DNA from: Acidimicrobiaceae bacterium
GTDB taxonomy: Bacteria > Actinomycetota > Acidimicrobiia > Acidimicrobiales > RAAP-2
DNA length: 64,000 bases
NCBI GenBank assembly: GCA_003138895.1
Contig: PLHJ01000003.1
Location: 23,550 to 87,549 of the forward strand
Direction: 5' to 3'
Shown piece by piece: positions 27,040 to 35,183 of the stretch (position 1 is its first letter; the number at the start of each line of letters is the position of its first letter). A program made the translations under genes and the position numbers. The notes under the pieces were generated by a model, which was not told the origin of the DNA, ran no database searches, and saw only the letters and a list, made by a program, of their open reading frames with translations.

Positions 27040-27993
27040 TTAGTGCTCTTGGCGCTGGTAGTGCTCGCGCCAAATCAAGCGGTAGACCTTGGACTTTCGA
27101 GGAATTGAACGAATCCCCGGAATGAACGGTACGAGCAGTAGGCCGGCCGAAAGAATCATCATCGTGCCCCACACCAGCGCGTCAGCGTTGGCACTCGTGT
27201 TGAATGGGGGAATCTGGTACCAGAAGGTATAGAGCCAGAGCCACGCTTGACCGGGATAACTCCCGGTCTCGTTCATCATGCCCCATTGGTCGCCGGTGAG
27301 GTGCTGCGTGTCAGCGAGCGTTGCAAACCATCCACCGTCCGCCAAGAACATCAGCGGCTTCGTCAGATTGGTCGTGTAATACGTCTTTCCACCGAGTAAC
27401 GCTTGGTCGAGCGCACCCGAGCGAGCCATCGTCGTGAGCTCGTTCACGAATTCCGACACGGGACCAGCGTTCGTTGTGGGAACAACGACGCTGCCCGACA
27501 CGTAGGTCATCTTGGCGTCGGCGTTCGCGTAACTATTCATCCACTGTGCTCGTTGTTGAGAACTCGCTGAGCGCCATTGCTGCAACGCAGCGGTGAGACT
27601 GGGCTGATTGACCTGGGACTCCAAGGGCCCAATGACAAAGTCCTGGGTGGTGTTGATGGCTTGGTGGACGCCCACCCATTTTTGCAAGTGCAGTGGTCCA
27701 ATGTTTTGGACGTAGCCGGACTGCGAGTTATAGGGCTGTCCGTAAGTCGCAGTTTCGGAGGTGCCGTTTAGTTCCGTAAAGGCCGTCGTGGCAAAGTCCA
27801 CGGGGTCAGCCTTTGACCAGTTTTGCAGCGTCACGGCGTGTTCGTCGGGGGAGCCAAATACTGCCGCCAGTGTCAACGTCAACACCAGGATTGCGAGCAC
27901 CGCAATCGTGCCCTCTTTCAATATGTCGTAGGGACTGTGTCCGCCCTTCCAGGGCCTTACGTCAACGTCGGGATTGAAGGCTCGCCTTTTCAT
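27040..27993 (-). CDS. Cytochrome b complex membrane subunit with large external domain
   Basis: The 317-residue protein has one N-terminal helix (about residues 28-47), a roughly 200-residue region with no helices, then one or two helices near residues 240-295 with LWLYTFWYQIPPFN and WGTMMILSAGLLLVPFIPGIRSIPRK. The last part resembles the C-terminal half of cytochrome b/subunit IV, while the middle part (GPLHLQKWVGVHQAINTTQDFV...) is unfamiliar and probably extracytoplasmic. It is coupled by ATGA to the upstream cytochrome b gene. I infer it is the second membrane subunit of an atypical quinol-oxidising complex; no heme-c CxxCH is present. Confidence 0.65.
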   Translation of the reverse strand: MKRRAFNPDVDVRPWKGGHSPYDILKEGTIAVLAILVLTLTLAAVFGSPDEHAVTLQNWSKADPVDFATTAFTELNGTSETATYGQPYNSQSGYVQNIGPLHLQKWVGVHQAINTTQDFVIGPLESQVNQPSLTAALQQWRSASSQQRAQWMNSYANADAKMTYVSGSVVVPTTNAGPVSEFVNELTTMARSGALDQALLGGKTYYTTNLTKPLMFLADGGWFATLADTQHLTGDQWGMMNETGSYPGQAWLWLYTFWYQIPPFNTSANADALVWGTMMILSAGLLLVPFIPGIRSIPRKSKVYRLIWREHYQRQEH

Positions 27994-28637
27994 GCCGTCA
28001 CCCCATCGCTGGAGTCTTCAGTAACTGGACTGTCGTCAAAGGGTGGCACCACGCCCTTTTTTCGTACCATCAAGACGTGCAGCGCAGTAATGATCCCCAC
28101 GGTGATGGGAAGAAGGACAATGTGCCACATGAGCATCTGGCCGAAATTCAAGACGTTAAAGAACGCGCCCGCGCCAGTGGCGTTGATGCCGTCTTTGGCC
28201 TGCGTGGCAATCCACTGCGAATCAAAGTTGGTCTGGGAAACGTAACCAGTAAATCCAGCGGCAATGGAGGCGAGAAAAGTAACAACGCCCGTCATCCAAA
28301 TGAGCTGGCGACCACCTCGCCACGCCGCCATGAAGTACTTTCCCCAAAGGTGCACAATCATGGTGAAGAAGAAGAACTCCACGCTCCATAGGTGCATGGA
28401 ATTGATGAAGTGACCGAGCGTGGAGACGTGCCACCACTGTGGGCCAAAAATCGCGAGAACGCACCCGGTCGCGATGACGACGCCCAATGAGGCCATCGTC
28501 AACACACCAAAGACGTAAATCCACGACGAGACGTAGGTGGGCTGGGTGTCGGGTAACAACTTGTCCGGTGGTAGCGCCCGCACTACGTTCTTACGAACGC
28601 GCGTTGTCCACTGACGTTCAATTTCGGTAGAACTCAT
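27990..28637 (-). CDS. Cytochrome b6-like diheme subunit
   Basis: The 215-residue protein has four membrane helices and the four heme-ligand histidines: H82 and H96 in NSMHLWSVEFFFFTMIVHLWG, H172 and H187 in MLMWHIVLLPITVGIITALHVLM. The spacing is 14 in the first pair and 15 in the second, the b6 pattern rather than the bc1 pattern. The segment VATGCVLAIFGP resembles the Q-site helix A. It is short, like b6, with the C-terminal half on the separate next gene. Neither Rieske nor cytochrome c genes are adjacent. Start and stop overlap both neighbours (ATGA), so it is one operon. Confidence 0.85.
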   Translation of the reverse strand: MSSTEIERQWTTRVRKNVVRALPPDKLLPDTQPTYVSSWIYVFGVLTMASLGVVIATGCVLAIFGPQWWHVSTLGHFINSMHLWSVEFFFFTMIVHLWGKYFMAAWRGGRQLIWMTGVVTFLASIAAGFTGYVSQTNFDSQWIATQAKDGINATGAGAFFNVLNFGQMLMWHIVLLPITVGIITALHVLMVRKKGVVPPFDDSPVTEDSSDGVTA

Positions 28638-28828
28638 TTCTTCTCCGCTTCGTCACGACTCGAGCGTCCGGGAAACTTGGCAAACAATGCAACGCAAAAG
28701 ACCAGCACCATAAGTCCAATCACAATGAGATTGGCCACACTGATATCGATGAAGTGCCAATGCACGTAATGGCCCAAGTTGTCAAGTGGCACGAGTGCCC
28801 CAAGGAAGAGCAGGGTGAAAAATGGCAT
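28634..28828 (-). CDS. Small membrane protein, first gene of the cytochrome b operon
   Basis: The 64-residue product has two hydrophobic helices (FFTLLFLGALVPLDNLGHYVHWHFI and VANLIVIGLMVLVFCVALFA) separated by a short loop with three histidines. A charged tail follows. Its stop overlaps the cytochrome b start. A role as a small subunit or assembly factor of the complex is inferred from context only. Confidence 0.6.
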   Translation of the reverse strand: MPFFTLLFLGALVPLDNLGHYVHWHFIDISVANLIVIGLMVLVFCVALFAKFPGRSSRDEAEKK

Positions 28829-28971
28829 TGACGTCGCCTTCGCTTTCCTTTATGCCGTTAGAAAATCCCTCACGAACTTTGTATCAAAAAAATTTTTGAG
28901 CGGGCGCGAAAATGGCGCCGGCCATAGGGACCTTTGTCACATTTCAAGCGGTGACGAAGTCAGTGGAGTTG

Positions 28972-29958
28972 TTAGTGCGCGCCCACCGTCGCTGGTGTTG
29001 GTGCGGCTGGTGATTTAATGCCGGGCTCGCGGTCGTGAGCCGTTTGGCGAAGATGAAACTGCGTAACACCAATGGTCAACGACACTGCGCCAATGACGTG
29101 CAACTCAACGAGTGCCGCTGGCACGTGTAGCCAGTACTGACTAAAACCAATCGCGGCTTGGAGAAGTCCAATGACCGCGAGTCGTCGAACGCCGAGCTGC
29201 AAAGGCTTAGGCGTGTTCCCATTCCATATCGCTACCAACAATCCAATAATGATGGCCACGAAGAACATGGCGAGCACCGAGTGCACCCAAGCCGCTGACG
29301 AAAAGGCGAACGGCAAACGTTTCGCTGTGAGCTGACCCTGTGAGGAACCCGAGTGAGGACCTGATCCCGTGGTCATGGTGCCCGCCACCAGCACGGCGAA
29401 AAACGGAATCCAGAGCAACCGAGCCACCAATAAGAAATGACGGTCGCGAACGTCGGCGCGAGTGCCCGGTCCGTAGAGATACTTGGAGCGGTGATAGAGC
29501 ACCGCGCCAATGACCACCATGGCGAGTGACAACAAGAGATGCAGACTCACGAGCCAAGGGTTGAGTTTGGAATACACCACCAGTGCGCCGAGCAGAGCGT
29601 CGGCCACGACGCCCGCAACGAGTCCTCCCGAGAGCCAAATGAGATCGCTTCGCCTCGGGCTACGAAGTAAGGATGCAATGAACGTCAGGCCAGTGACGAC
29701 AATAAGAATGCCGGTAATTGCTCGATTGGCGTACTCAATAGTGGAGTGGATGCCGAGCTGGCCGATGAGCTGGTGCTTAAAACACGTGGGCCAGTCAGGA
29801 CAACCGAGTCCCGATCCCGTGAGGCGAACGGCGGCTCCCGAAGCCACAATCAGAATCATTGAAAGGAACGCCGCAAAGGCAAACCAGCGAAACACCGTTG
29901 ACGGTACGCGTGTTTGAGAGCGTGATAGCACGGGCCTTAGCCTAGAGAGCGAAGGCAC
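28972..29958 (-). CDS. ctaA: Heme A synthase CtaA/COX15
   Basis: The 328-residue protein has eight membrane helices in two related halves. Family motifs include SGAAVRLTGSGLGCPDWPTC (with the regulatory or active-site cysteines), STIEYANRAITG with the conserved glutamate, VSLHLLLSLAMV, AWVHSVLAMFFV and LVELHVIGAVSL with heme-binding histidines. It oxidises the C8 methyl of heme O to give heme A for aa3-type oxidase. The GTG at 29958 faces the divergent ctaB start 15 bases away, so promoters of the two genes overlap. Confidence 0.95.
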   Translation of the reverse strand: MPSLSRLRPVLSRSQTRVPSTVFRWFAFAAFLSMILIVASGAAVRLTGSGLGCPDWPTCFKHQLIGQLGIHSTIEYANRAITGILIVVTGLTFIASLLRSPRRSDLIWLSGGLVAGVVADALLGALVVYSKLNPWLVSLHLLLSLAMVVIGAVLYHRSKYLYGPGTRADVRDRHFLLVARLLWIPFFAVLVAGTMTTGSGPHSGSSQGQLTAKRLPFAFSSAAWVHSVLAMFFVAIIIGLLVAIWNGNTPKPLQLGVRRLAVIGLLQAAIGFSQYWLHVPAALVELHVIGAVSLTIGVTQFHLRQTAHDREPGIKSPAAPTPATVGAH

Positions 29959-29973
29959 CCCTAGGATACGGAC

Positions 29974-30888
29974 GTGGCAATCACACTGACGCCTTCCAAA
30001 TCAACGCTGGACGTCGTAAGGGGCTACTTGGCCCTAACGAAACCCCGCATTATTGAGTTGCTGCTCGTGACGACACTTCCCACGATGGTGGTCGCCGCCA
30101 AGGGAATTCCTGGTACGTGGTTGATGTGCGCGACGTTGATTGGCGGGACGCTCGCGGCGGGTGGCGCGAACACTTTCAACATGGTGTACGACCGTGACAT
30201 CGATGCCATCATGGAGAGAACGAAGAAGCGTCCGCTCGTAACGGGCGTCATGACCCCACGTGACGCGACAATTTTCGCGGTAGCTCTTGAACTCGCGGCC
30301 TTTGGTGTGCTCGCGACGTGGGTGAATTTTCTTTCGGCGTGGTTGGCGCTCGCCGCTACGGCGTTCTACGTCTTTATTTACACGATGTGGTTGAAGCGAC
30401 GTAGCAAGCAAAACATCGTTATTGGTGGCGCCGCCGGTGCGGTACCCGTGTTAATTGGTTGGTCGGCCGTCACGAATTCGTTGTCGTGGACACCGGTGTT
30501 GTTGTTCGCCATCATTTTCATTTGGACGCCGCCGCACTTTTGGGCGCTCGCCGTTCGTTACCGTGACGACTATCAAGCAGCCAACGTGCCAATGATGCCC
30601 GTCGTGGCGTCGCTACGTCGTACGACATTAGAAATTCTCGTGTATTCAGTGGTGTTGTGGGCGCTCAGTGAATTTGTTGGACCAGTTGCCGGACTCGGTT
30701 GGATCTACGCCATTTCAGCCAACGTCCTTGGCGCCATCTTCACCGTCTACGCGTGGCGTCTTTATCGCATGGCGCACAGTGACCGAGCTGACGTGACACA
30801 GGCCATGCGTCTGTTTCATTTTTCAATTACGTACTTGACCGGTTTGTTTGTCCTGATGGCGGTTGACGTTCTTGTCCGTTACCACTGA
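29974..30888 (+). CDS. ctaB: Protoheme IX farnesyltransferase (heme O synthase) CtaB
   Basis: The 304-residue UbiA-family protein carries the first aspartate-rich site NTFNMVYDRDIDAIMERTKKRPL. The second region is WTPPHFWALAVRYRDDYQAANVPMMPVV. It transfers a farnesyl group to protoheme, the step before CtaA. AGGA sits about seven bases before GTG 29974. It is divergent from ctaA, and its 3' end overlaps the thioredoxin-like gene. Confidence 0.96.
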   Translation: MAITLTPSKSTLDVVRGYLALTKPRIIELLLVTTLPTMVVAAKGIPGTWLMCATLIGGTLAAGGANTFNMVYDRDIDAIMERTKKRPLVTGVMTPRDATIFAVALELAAFGVLATWVNFLSAWLALAATAFYVFIYTMWLKRRSKQNIVIGGAAGAVPVLIGWSAVTNSLSWTPVLLFAIIFIWTPPHFWALAVRYRDDYQAANVPMMPVVASLRRTTLEILVYSVVLWALSEFVGPVAGLGWIYAISANVLGAIFTVYAWRLYRMAHSDRADVTQAMRLFHFSITYLTGLFVLMAVDVLVRYH

Positions 30889-31474
30889 CGAAACGAAGCC
30901 TCCTCGCGGAAGGCCTTCGCCCATGATGTTCGTGTCACTGGGTATTGGCGCCGTCTTAGCTATTGCGCTCATCACCGTAGTTTCTTTACTTACCGGCGGG
31001 TCGAACGGAACCACTACGTCAACGACACTGGCGCCGCCGGCTGCACTTGATGGGACGAAAATCGCTGGCTTCTCACTGCCGGGACTTAACGGCGGTACCG
31101 TGAAGACGCCCTGGACGACCACCAAACCAAACGGCACGGTGCTGTTGTTCTTTGCCAGTTGGTGTGGTCCGTGTCAGGCTGAATTTCCCCGAGTGGCGAA
31201 GTACGTGAAAACCCTCAATCCCGCAACGGCCACCGTGGTGGGTATTGACGCCAATGACGAAAACGGAGCCGCACAGCGTTTTGTGAAGAAATCTGACGCG
31301 ACCTTTCCGGTGGGTGTTGATCCAAACGGCACGCTCACGTCGGGGACATTTCTTTTTGGCACTCTTCCCGAGACGGTGTTCTTGAACAAGAAGGGTGTCG
31401 TAAAAGAAGTCATTTACGGTGCTGTCTCCAACGCGGAATTAACGGCCGGTATCGCGGCGCTGCAAAAGGCCTAA
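30863..31474 (+). CDS. TlpA/ResA-like membrane-anchored thioredoxin
   Basis: The 203-residue protein has a short basic N-terminal tail, one membrane anchor (MMFVSLGIGAVLAIALITVVSLL), a Thr-rich linker and an extracytoplasmic thioredoxin domain with the redox motif FFASWCGPCQAEF. A cis-proline follows in FGTLPETVFLN. Such proteins keep cysteines reduced for cytochrome c or oxidase maturation, which fits the adjoining ctaA and ctaB. The start is uncertain: TTG 30863 or 30872 overlap ctaB, while ATG 30923 has GGAAGG nine bases upstream. It converges with the ABC permease gene with a four-base overlap. Confidence 0.85.
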   Translation: MTFLSVTTDETKPPRGRPSPMMFVSLGIGAVLAIALITVVSLLTGGSNGTTTSTTLAPPAALDGTKIAGFSLPGLNGGTVKTPWTTTKPNGTVLLFFASWCGPCQAEFPRVAKYVKTLNPATATVVGIDANDENGAAQRFVKKSDATFPVGVDPNGTLTSGTFLFGTLPETVFLNKKGVVKEVIYGAVSNAELTAGIAALQKA

Positions 31475-32202
31475 TCGAAACGGAAGGTTCGCGCGGCGAG
31501 CAGCGGCGCGAGCAGGGCCCACACGCCAAGAGAAATGATGTCGCTCGGACGAAGTCCTAGTCCGGATCCGAGAACGCGGTGCAGTCCATCGGCTAGCGCA
31601 CCCGAGGGTGTGCCAATCACGATGTGGCGAAGAAACACCGGAAGTGACGTCACGGGCACCACGATGCCCGAGATGAGCAGCAGGATTAAATACAAACCAT
31701 TGCTCGCAGCGAGATTGACTTCGGCGCGTAGAGAACCCGCGAGCGCCAAGCCAATGCCGGCACAGCCCGCTGACGCGAGAAGCAAGATGCCCGCGCACGT
31801 CAATGCTCCTGCGACACCGCCATGGGGACGCCACCCGAGTGCGAACGCCACGACTGCGAGCACCACGACCTGGATGATCTCAGTAACGATGACGCCCGCA
31901 ATCTTCGCGCCAATAAGCCGGCGAGTTCCCAGTGGCGTGACGTGCAGTCTTCGAAGTACGCCGAAACTTCGCTCAAATCCCGTGGCGATAGAGAGAGCCA
32001 CCAATGAAGTCGAAAGAACACACAACGCCAAGATGCCCGGGGCAATGAAATCAACGCGGTTCTTTAAGGGTGTCGAGGTGACGTGCGTTTTTGAAAAGAA
32101 CACGAGTAACAACACGGGAATACCAATGGTGAGCAGCAAGGTTTCGCCGCGACGAATGGTCATTCGCACTTCGGCGAGCGTTTGGAACCACCAGGCTCTC
32201 AT
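31471..32202 (-). CDS. ABC-2 type transporter permease
   Basis: The 243-residue protein has six membrane helices in the ABC-2 pattern: LLTIGIPVLLLVFF, ILALCVLSTSLVALSIATGFERSFGVLRRLHVTPLGTRRLIGAKI and the GIVVPVTSLPVFLRHIVIGTPSGALADG region before the last helix. It forms an exporter with the ATPase encoded immediately upstream (ATGA overlap). The cargo is unknown; drug, lipid and polysaccharide exporters all use this architecture. Confidence 0.88.
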   Translation of the reverse strand: MRAWWFQTLAEVRMTIRRGETLLLTIGIPVLLLVFFSKTHVTSTPLKNRVDFIAPGILALCVLSTSLVALSIATGFERSFGVLRRLHVTPLGTRRLIGAKIAGVIVTEIIQVVVLAVVAFALGWRPHGGVAGALTCAGILLLASAGCAGIGLALAGSLRAEVNLAASNGLYLILLLISGIVVPVTSLPVFLRHIVIGTPSGALADGLHRVLGSGLGLRPSDIISLGVWALLAPLLAARTFRFD

Positions 32203-33143
32203 GACCGCTCCGAACGTTGCTCGCCAATGAGGCGCAGATACGTTTCTTCAAGGGACGCTCGAGTATCGAGTGACGTAAGTGACACTCCCCTCGACTGCAA
32301 GAAACTGGTGACGATGGCGAGATTCTCAGGCGACGGGTCAGACGCGCAGTGATAGCGCCGCGGCGAATCCTCTCGCACCGCGCAATGCAGCACTGCGGCC
32401 AGTTCACCCGCGTCGATGGCCGAAGACGTTTCGATAATCAACGCTTGTTCCCCGGCCAATTCGTCCAGTGTGCCTTGAGTGACGACGCGGCCTCGATGCA
32501 CGATCAGCACGCGACTGGCCAGGCGTTCTGCTTCTTGGAGTTCGTGCGTGGTGATGAGCAGTGCGCAGCCGCGCGCTCGTTCGTGCTCTATTAGTTCGCG
32601 AATCACTTGGCGACCTTCGGGGTCAACGGACGCGGTGGGCTCATCAAGTACCAGAGCTCTCGGACGTCCCAGCAGCGCGAGTGCCAAGAGTGTGCGTTGT
32701 TGTTCGCCACCACTCAGGCGCCGCCACGGCGTGGCGGCGCAACCTTCGAGGTCTAGTAAACGCAGCAACTCGTCCGCGTCTCTCGGAGCCGCGTAATACG
32801 TCGCCGTTAGTCGCAGCACCTGGCGAGGCGTCATAGGAAACCACACGCCACCTCGTTGCAACAGGGCCCCAGTTCGTTGGACGACTTCACGGTGATGACG
32901 AACGGGATCAAAGCCAAAGAGTCGTGCGGTTCCTTTGTTGGGCGCGCGAAAGCCGAGCAACGTTTCAACGGCGGTCGTTTTTCCGGCGCCATTTGGTCCG
33001 AGGACACACAGAACCTCGCCGAATTCCACGCTGAACGAGAGGTCGTCGACGGCCAGGGTGGGTCCAAAGGAGACGCCCATCTGGTTGACCTCAATCGCGT
33101 GGCTCACGGCACTTGAACCTAGACGCTCCAAGGCTGCACCCAT
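32199..33143 (-). CDS. ABC transporter ATP-binding protein
   Basis: The 314-residue ATPase has Walker A GPNGAGKTT, signature LSGGEQQRTLLALALL, Walker B ALVLDEPTASVD and H-loop LLITTHELQEAE, followed by a C-terminal domain of the drug-exporter type. ATG 33143 is supported by AGGA seven bases upstream; GTG 33107 is an in-frame alternative that starts nearer the fold. It is paired with the downstream permease and divergent from serS, leaving only 23 bases between the starts. Confidence 0.92.
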   Translation of the reverse strand: MGAALERLGSSAVSHAIEVNQMGVSFGPTLAVDDLSFSVEFGEVLCVLGPNGAGKTTAVETLLGFRAPNKGTARLFGFDPVRHHREVVQRTGALLQRGGVWFPMTPRQVLRLTATYYAAPRDADELLRLLDLEGCAATPWRRLSGGEQQRTLLALALLGRPRALVLDEPTASVDPEGRQVIRELIEHERARGCALLITTHELQEAERLASRVLIVHRGRVVTQGTLDELAGEQALIIETSSAIDAGELAAVLHCAVREDSPRRYHCASDPSPENLAIVTSFLQSRGVSLTSLDTRASLEETYLRLIGEQRSERS

Positions 33144-33166
33144 TCCACTGTCCTAGGCTTAGCGCC

Positions 33167-34465
33167 ATGCTTGACCTCGTCCTTCTTCGAAAGAGCCCCG
33201 ATGAAGTGAAGGCTGGGCTAGCTCGTCGTGGTGTGCCGACCTCGGATCTCGACGAATTAATTGCCAAAGACGAAGAACACCGGTCGCTTCTTCAAGAAGC
33301 CGAGCGACTTCGCGCGACGGTGAGGGAATTATCAAAGCGCGTCGGTGAAGCAAGAAAATCTGGTGACACGAAGGCCGCCGAAGAACTCACGAGCGAGAGT
33401 CGAGCGATCGGCGACGAGGAACGACGGGCCAGCGAGAAGAGTGACGCCGCGGGCGACGAGGTGCGAGCGTTGTTGTTGGCACTGCCCAACATTCCTTCTG
33501 ACGAAACGCCCGATGGACTGAGTGAAGACGACAACGTCGAAATGCGCCGTTGGTGGCCCGGCATGGACACTGGCGCACCATTTCCTTCCTTTGAGGAATA
33601 CCAAAAAGTGCCGCACTGGGAAAGTGGTGAGGCTCTGGGCATTTTGGACCTCGAGACTGGCGCCAAGATCGCCGGATCGATGTTTCCGCTGTATCGCGGC
33701 GACGGGTCGCGCCTCATTCGCGCACTCAGTGCGTACGCGCTTGACCGACACGCGGACGCGTACGAGGAAATTCGACCACCGACGTTCGCCTTAACCGAGA
33801 CCATGATGTCGACGGGTCATCTACCAAAGTCCGCCGATGACATGTACGAGATACCGCGCGACGGGCTCTGGGCGATTCCCACGAGCGAAGTACCGCTCAC
33901 GTCAATGAAAAGCAATCAGATTCTCGAAGAAGCGGAGTTGCCGATCAAAATGACCGCGGCGACCGCGTGTTTTCGACGAGAAGCGGGCGCCGCCGGACGC
34001 GACACGCGAGGAGTTCTTCGTACGCACGAATTCGACAAAGTCGAACTCTTTGCGTACTGCACACCGGAACAAGCACAGGAGTGCTTTGACGACATTCTTG
34101 CCCGAGCCGAAGCCATGCTGCAGAGCCTTGGACTCACGTACCGTCTGCTCAGTCTTTGCGCGGGTGACATTGGTACGTCCTCCAAGCGAACTATTGATCT
34201 GGAAGTTTTTTCGCCGGGTGTCGATAGGTGGCTCGAGGTGTCGTCCACCAGTTGGTTTGGTGATTTTCAAGCGCGAAGAGCGAATGTTCGTTTCCGCCGA
34301 AATGGTTCGCCCAAGTTCGTAAACACGGTGAATGGCTCGGCGCTCGCGTGGTCGCGCATTTGGATTGCGCTCGTAGAAACGTATCGACAGATGGACGGCA
34401 CGATTGCGTTGCCGGCCGTACTTTCTCCCTACCTAGGCGGTCGCACCGTCATTTCGAAGCGCTAG
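33167..34465 (+). CDS. serS: Seryl-tRNA synthetase
   Basis: The 432-residue class II synthetase shows an N-terminal coiled-coil arm (about residues 30-105, binding the long variable arm of tRNA-Ser) and a catalytic core. The core contains TSEVPLT, motif 2 FRREAGAAGRDTRGVLRTHEFDKVELF and motif 3 GSALAWSRIWIALVETYRQ. ATG 33167 gives the normal start MLDLVLLRKSPDEVK. Its 3' end overlaps regX3 by 17 bases tail to tail. Confidence 0.97.
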   Translation: MLDLVLLRKSPDEVKAGLARRGVPTSDLDELIAKDEEHRSLLQEAERLRATVRELSKRVGEARKSGDTKAAEELTSESRAIGDEERRASEKSDAAGDEVRALLLALPNIPSDETPDGLSEDDNVEMRRWWPGMDTGAPFPSFEEYQKVPHWESGEALGILDLETGAKIAGSMFPLYRGDGSRLIRALSAYALDRHADAYEEIRPPTFALTETMMSTGHLPKSADDMYEIPRDGLWAIPTSEVPLTSMKSNQILEEAELPIKMTAATACFRREAGAAGRDTRGVLRTHEFDKVELFAYCTPEQAQECFDDILARAEAMLQSLGLTYRLLSLCAGDIGTSSKRTIDLEVFSPGVDRWLEVSSTSWFGDFQARRANVRFRRNGSPKFVNTVNGSALAWSRIWIALVETYRQMDGTIALPAVLSPYLGGRTVISKR

Positions 34466-35183
34466 GACTTACCTCGTAGCGATAGCCGACCCCTCGAAGA
34501 GTGGTGATGACGTGGGGGCTATTTCCGTCTTCGATGAGACTTCGAAGTCGTTTGATGTGAACGTCCAAGGTTTTTGTGTCGCCCACGTAGTCCGAGCCCC
34601 AGACCTGATCGATCAGTTGCTCACGGGTGAGCACCCGGCCCGCGTTTTCGAGCAAGAGCTCCAGGAGAGCGAATTCCTTTTTTCGAAGCTTGACTTCGTT
34701 GGCGCCCACGAAACAGCGTCGAGTGTCGAGTTCTAATCGAAGCGGACCTTGCTCGAGGATTTCAACCGATCCTTCGGCGTCGTCGTGATGATCGCCACGA
34801 CGCAGCACCGCACGAATGCGAGCAACGAGCTCGCGTAATCGGTACGGCTTCGTGACGTAGTCGTCGGCGCCAATCTCCAGCATCACGACCGTGTCGATTT
34901 CTTCGCCCTTGGCGCTCACGACGATTATCGGAACGTCACTGGTTTGGCGAATGGCTCGACAAACATCGAGACCGGACATCTTGGGAAGCATTAAATCAAG
35001 CAGCACGACGTCAAAGCGTCCAGCACCGAATTCTTCGACCGCTTCTTGACCGTCTCTCGCTACCACGACATCGAAGCCTTCGCGGTCGAGGCCAATGCTC
35101 AAGGCGTCAATGAAGGACTCTTCGTCTTCAACGAGTAACACGTTGGGTCGAACCGTGACCTTCGCGTTGGATTTCTTGCTCAC
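34449..35183 (-). CDS. regX3: OmpR/PhoB-family response regulator, RegX3-like
   Basis: The 244-residue protein has a receiver domain with phospho-acceptor D63 in VVLLDLMLPKMSG, conserved K in DYVTKPYRLRELVARIRAVLRRG, and a winged-helix domain ending RLRSLIEDGNSPHVITTLRGVGYRYE. It starts with GTG inside the kinase stop (GTGA). In actinobacteria the SenX3-RegX3 pair senses phosphate limitation; the same role is likely here, although no phosphate transport genes are in the window. Confidence 0.88.
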   Translation of the reverse strand: MSKKSNAKVTVRPNVLLVEDEESFIDALSIGLDREGFDVVVARDGQEAVEEFGAGRFDVVLLDLMLPKMSGLDVCRAIRQTSDVPIIVVSAKGEEIDTVVMLEIGADDYVTKPYRLRELVARIRAVLRRGDHHDDAEGSVEILEQGPLRLELDTRRCFVGANEVKLRKKEFALLELLLENAGRVLTREQLIDQVWGSDYVGDTKTLDVHIKRLRSLIEDGNSPHVITTLRGVGYRYEVSPSASK

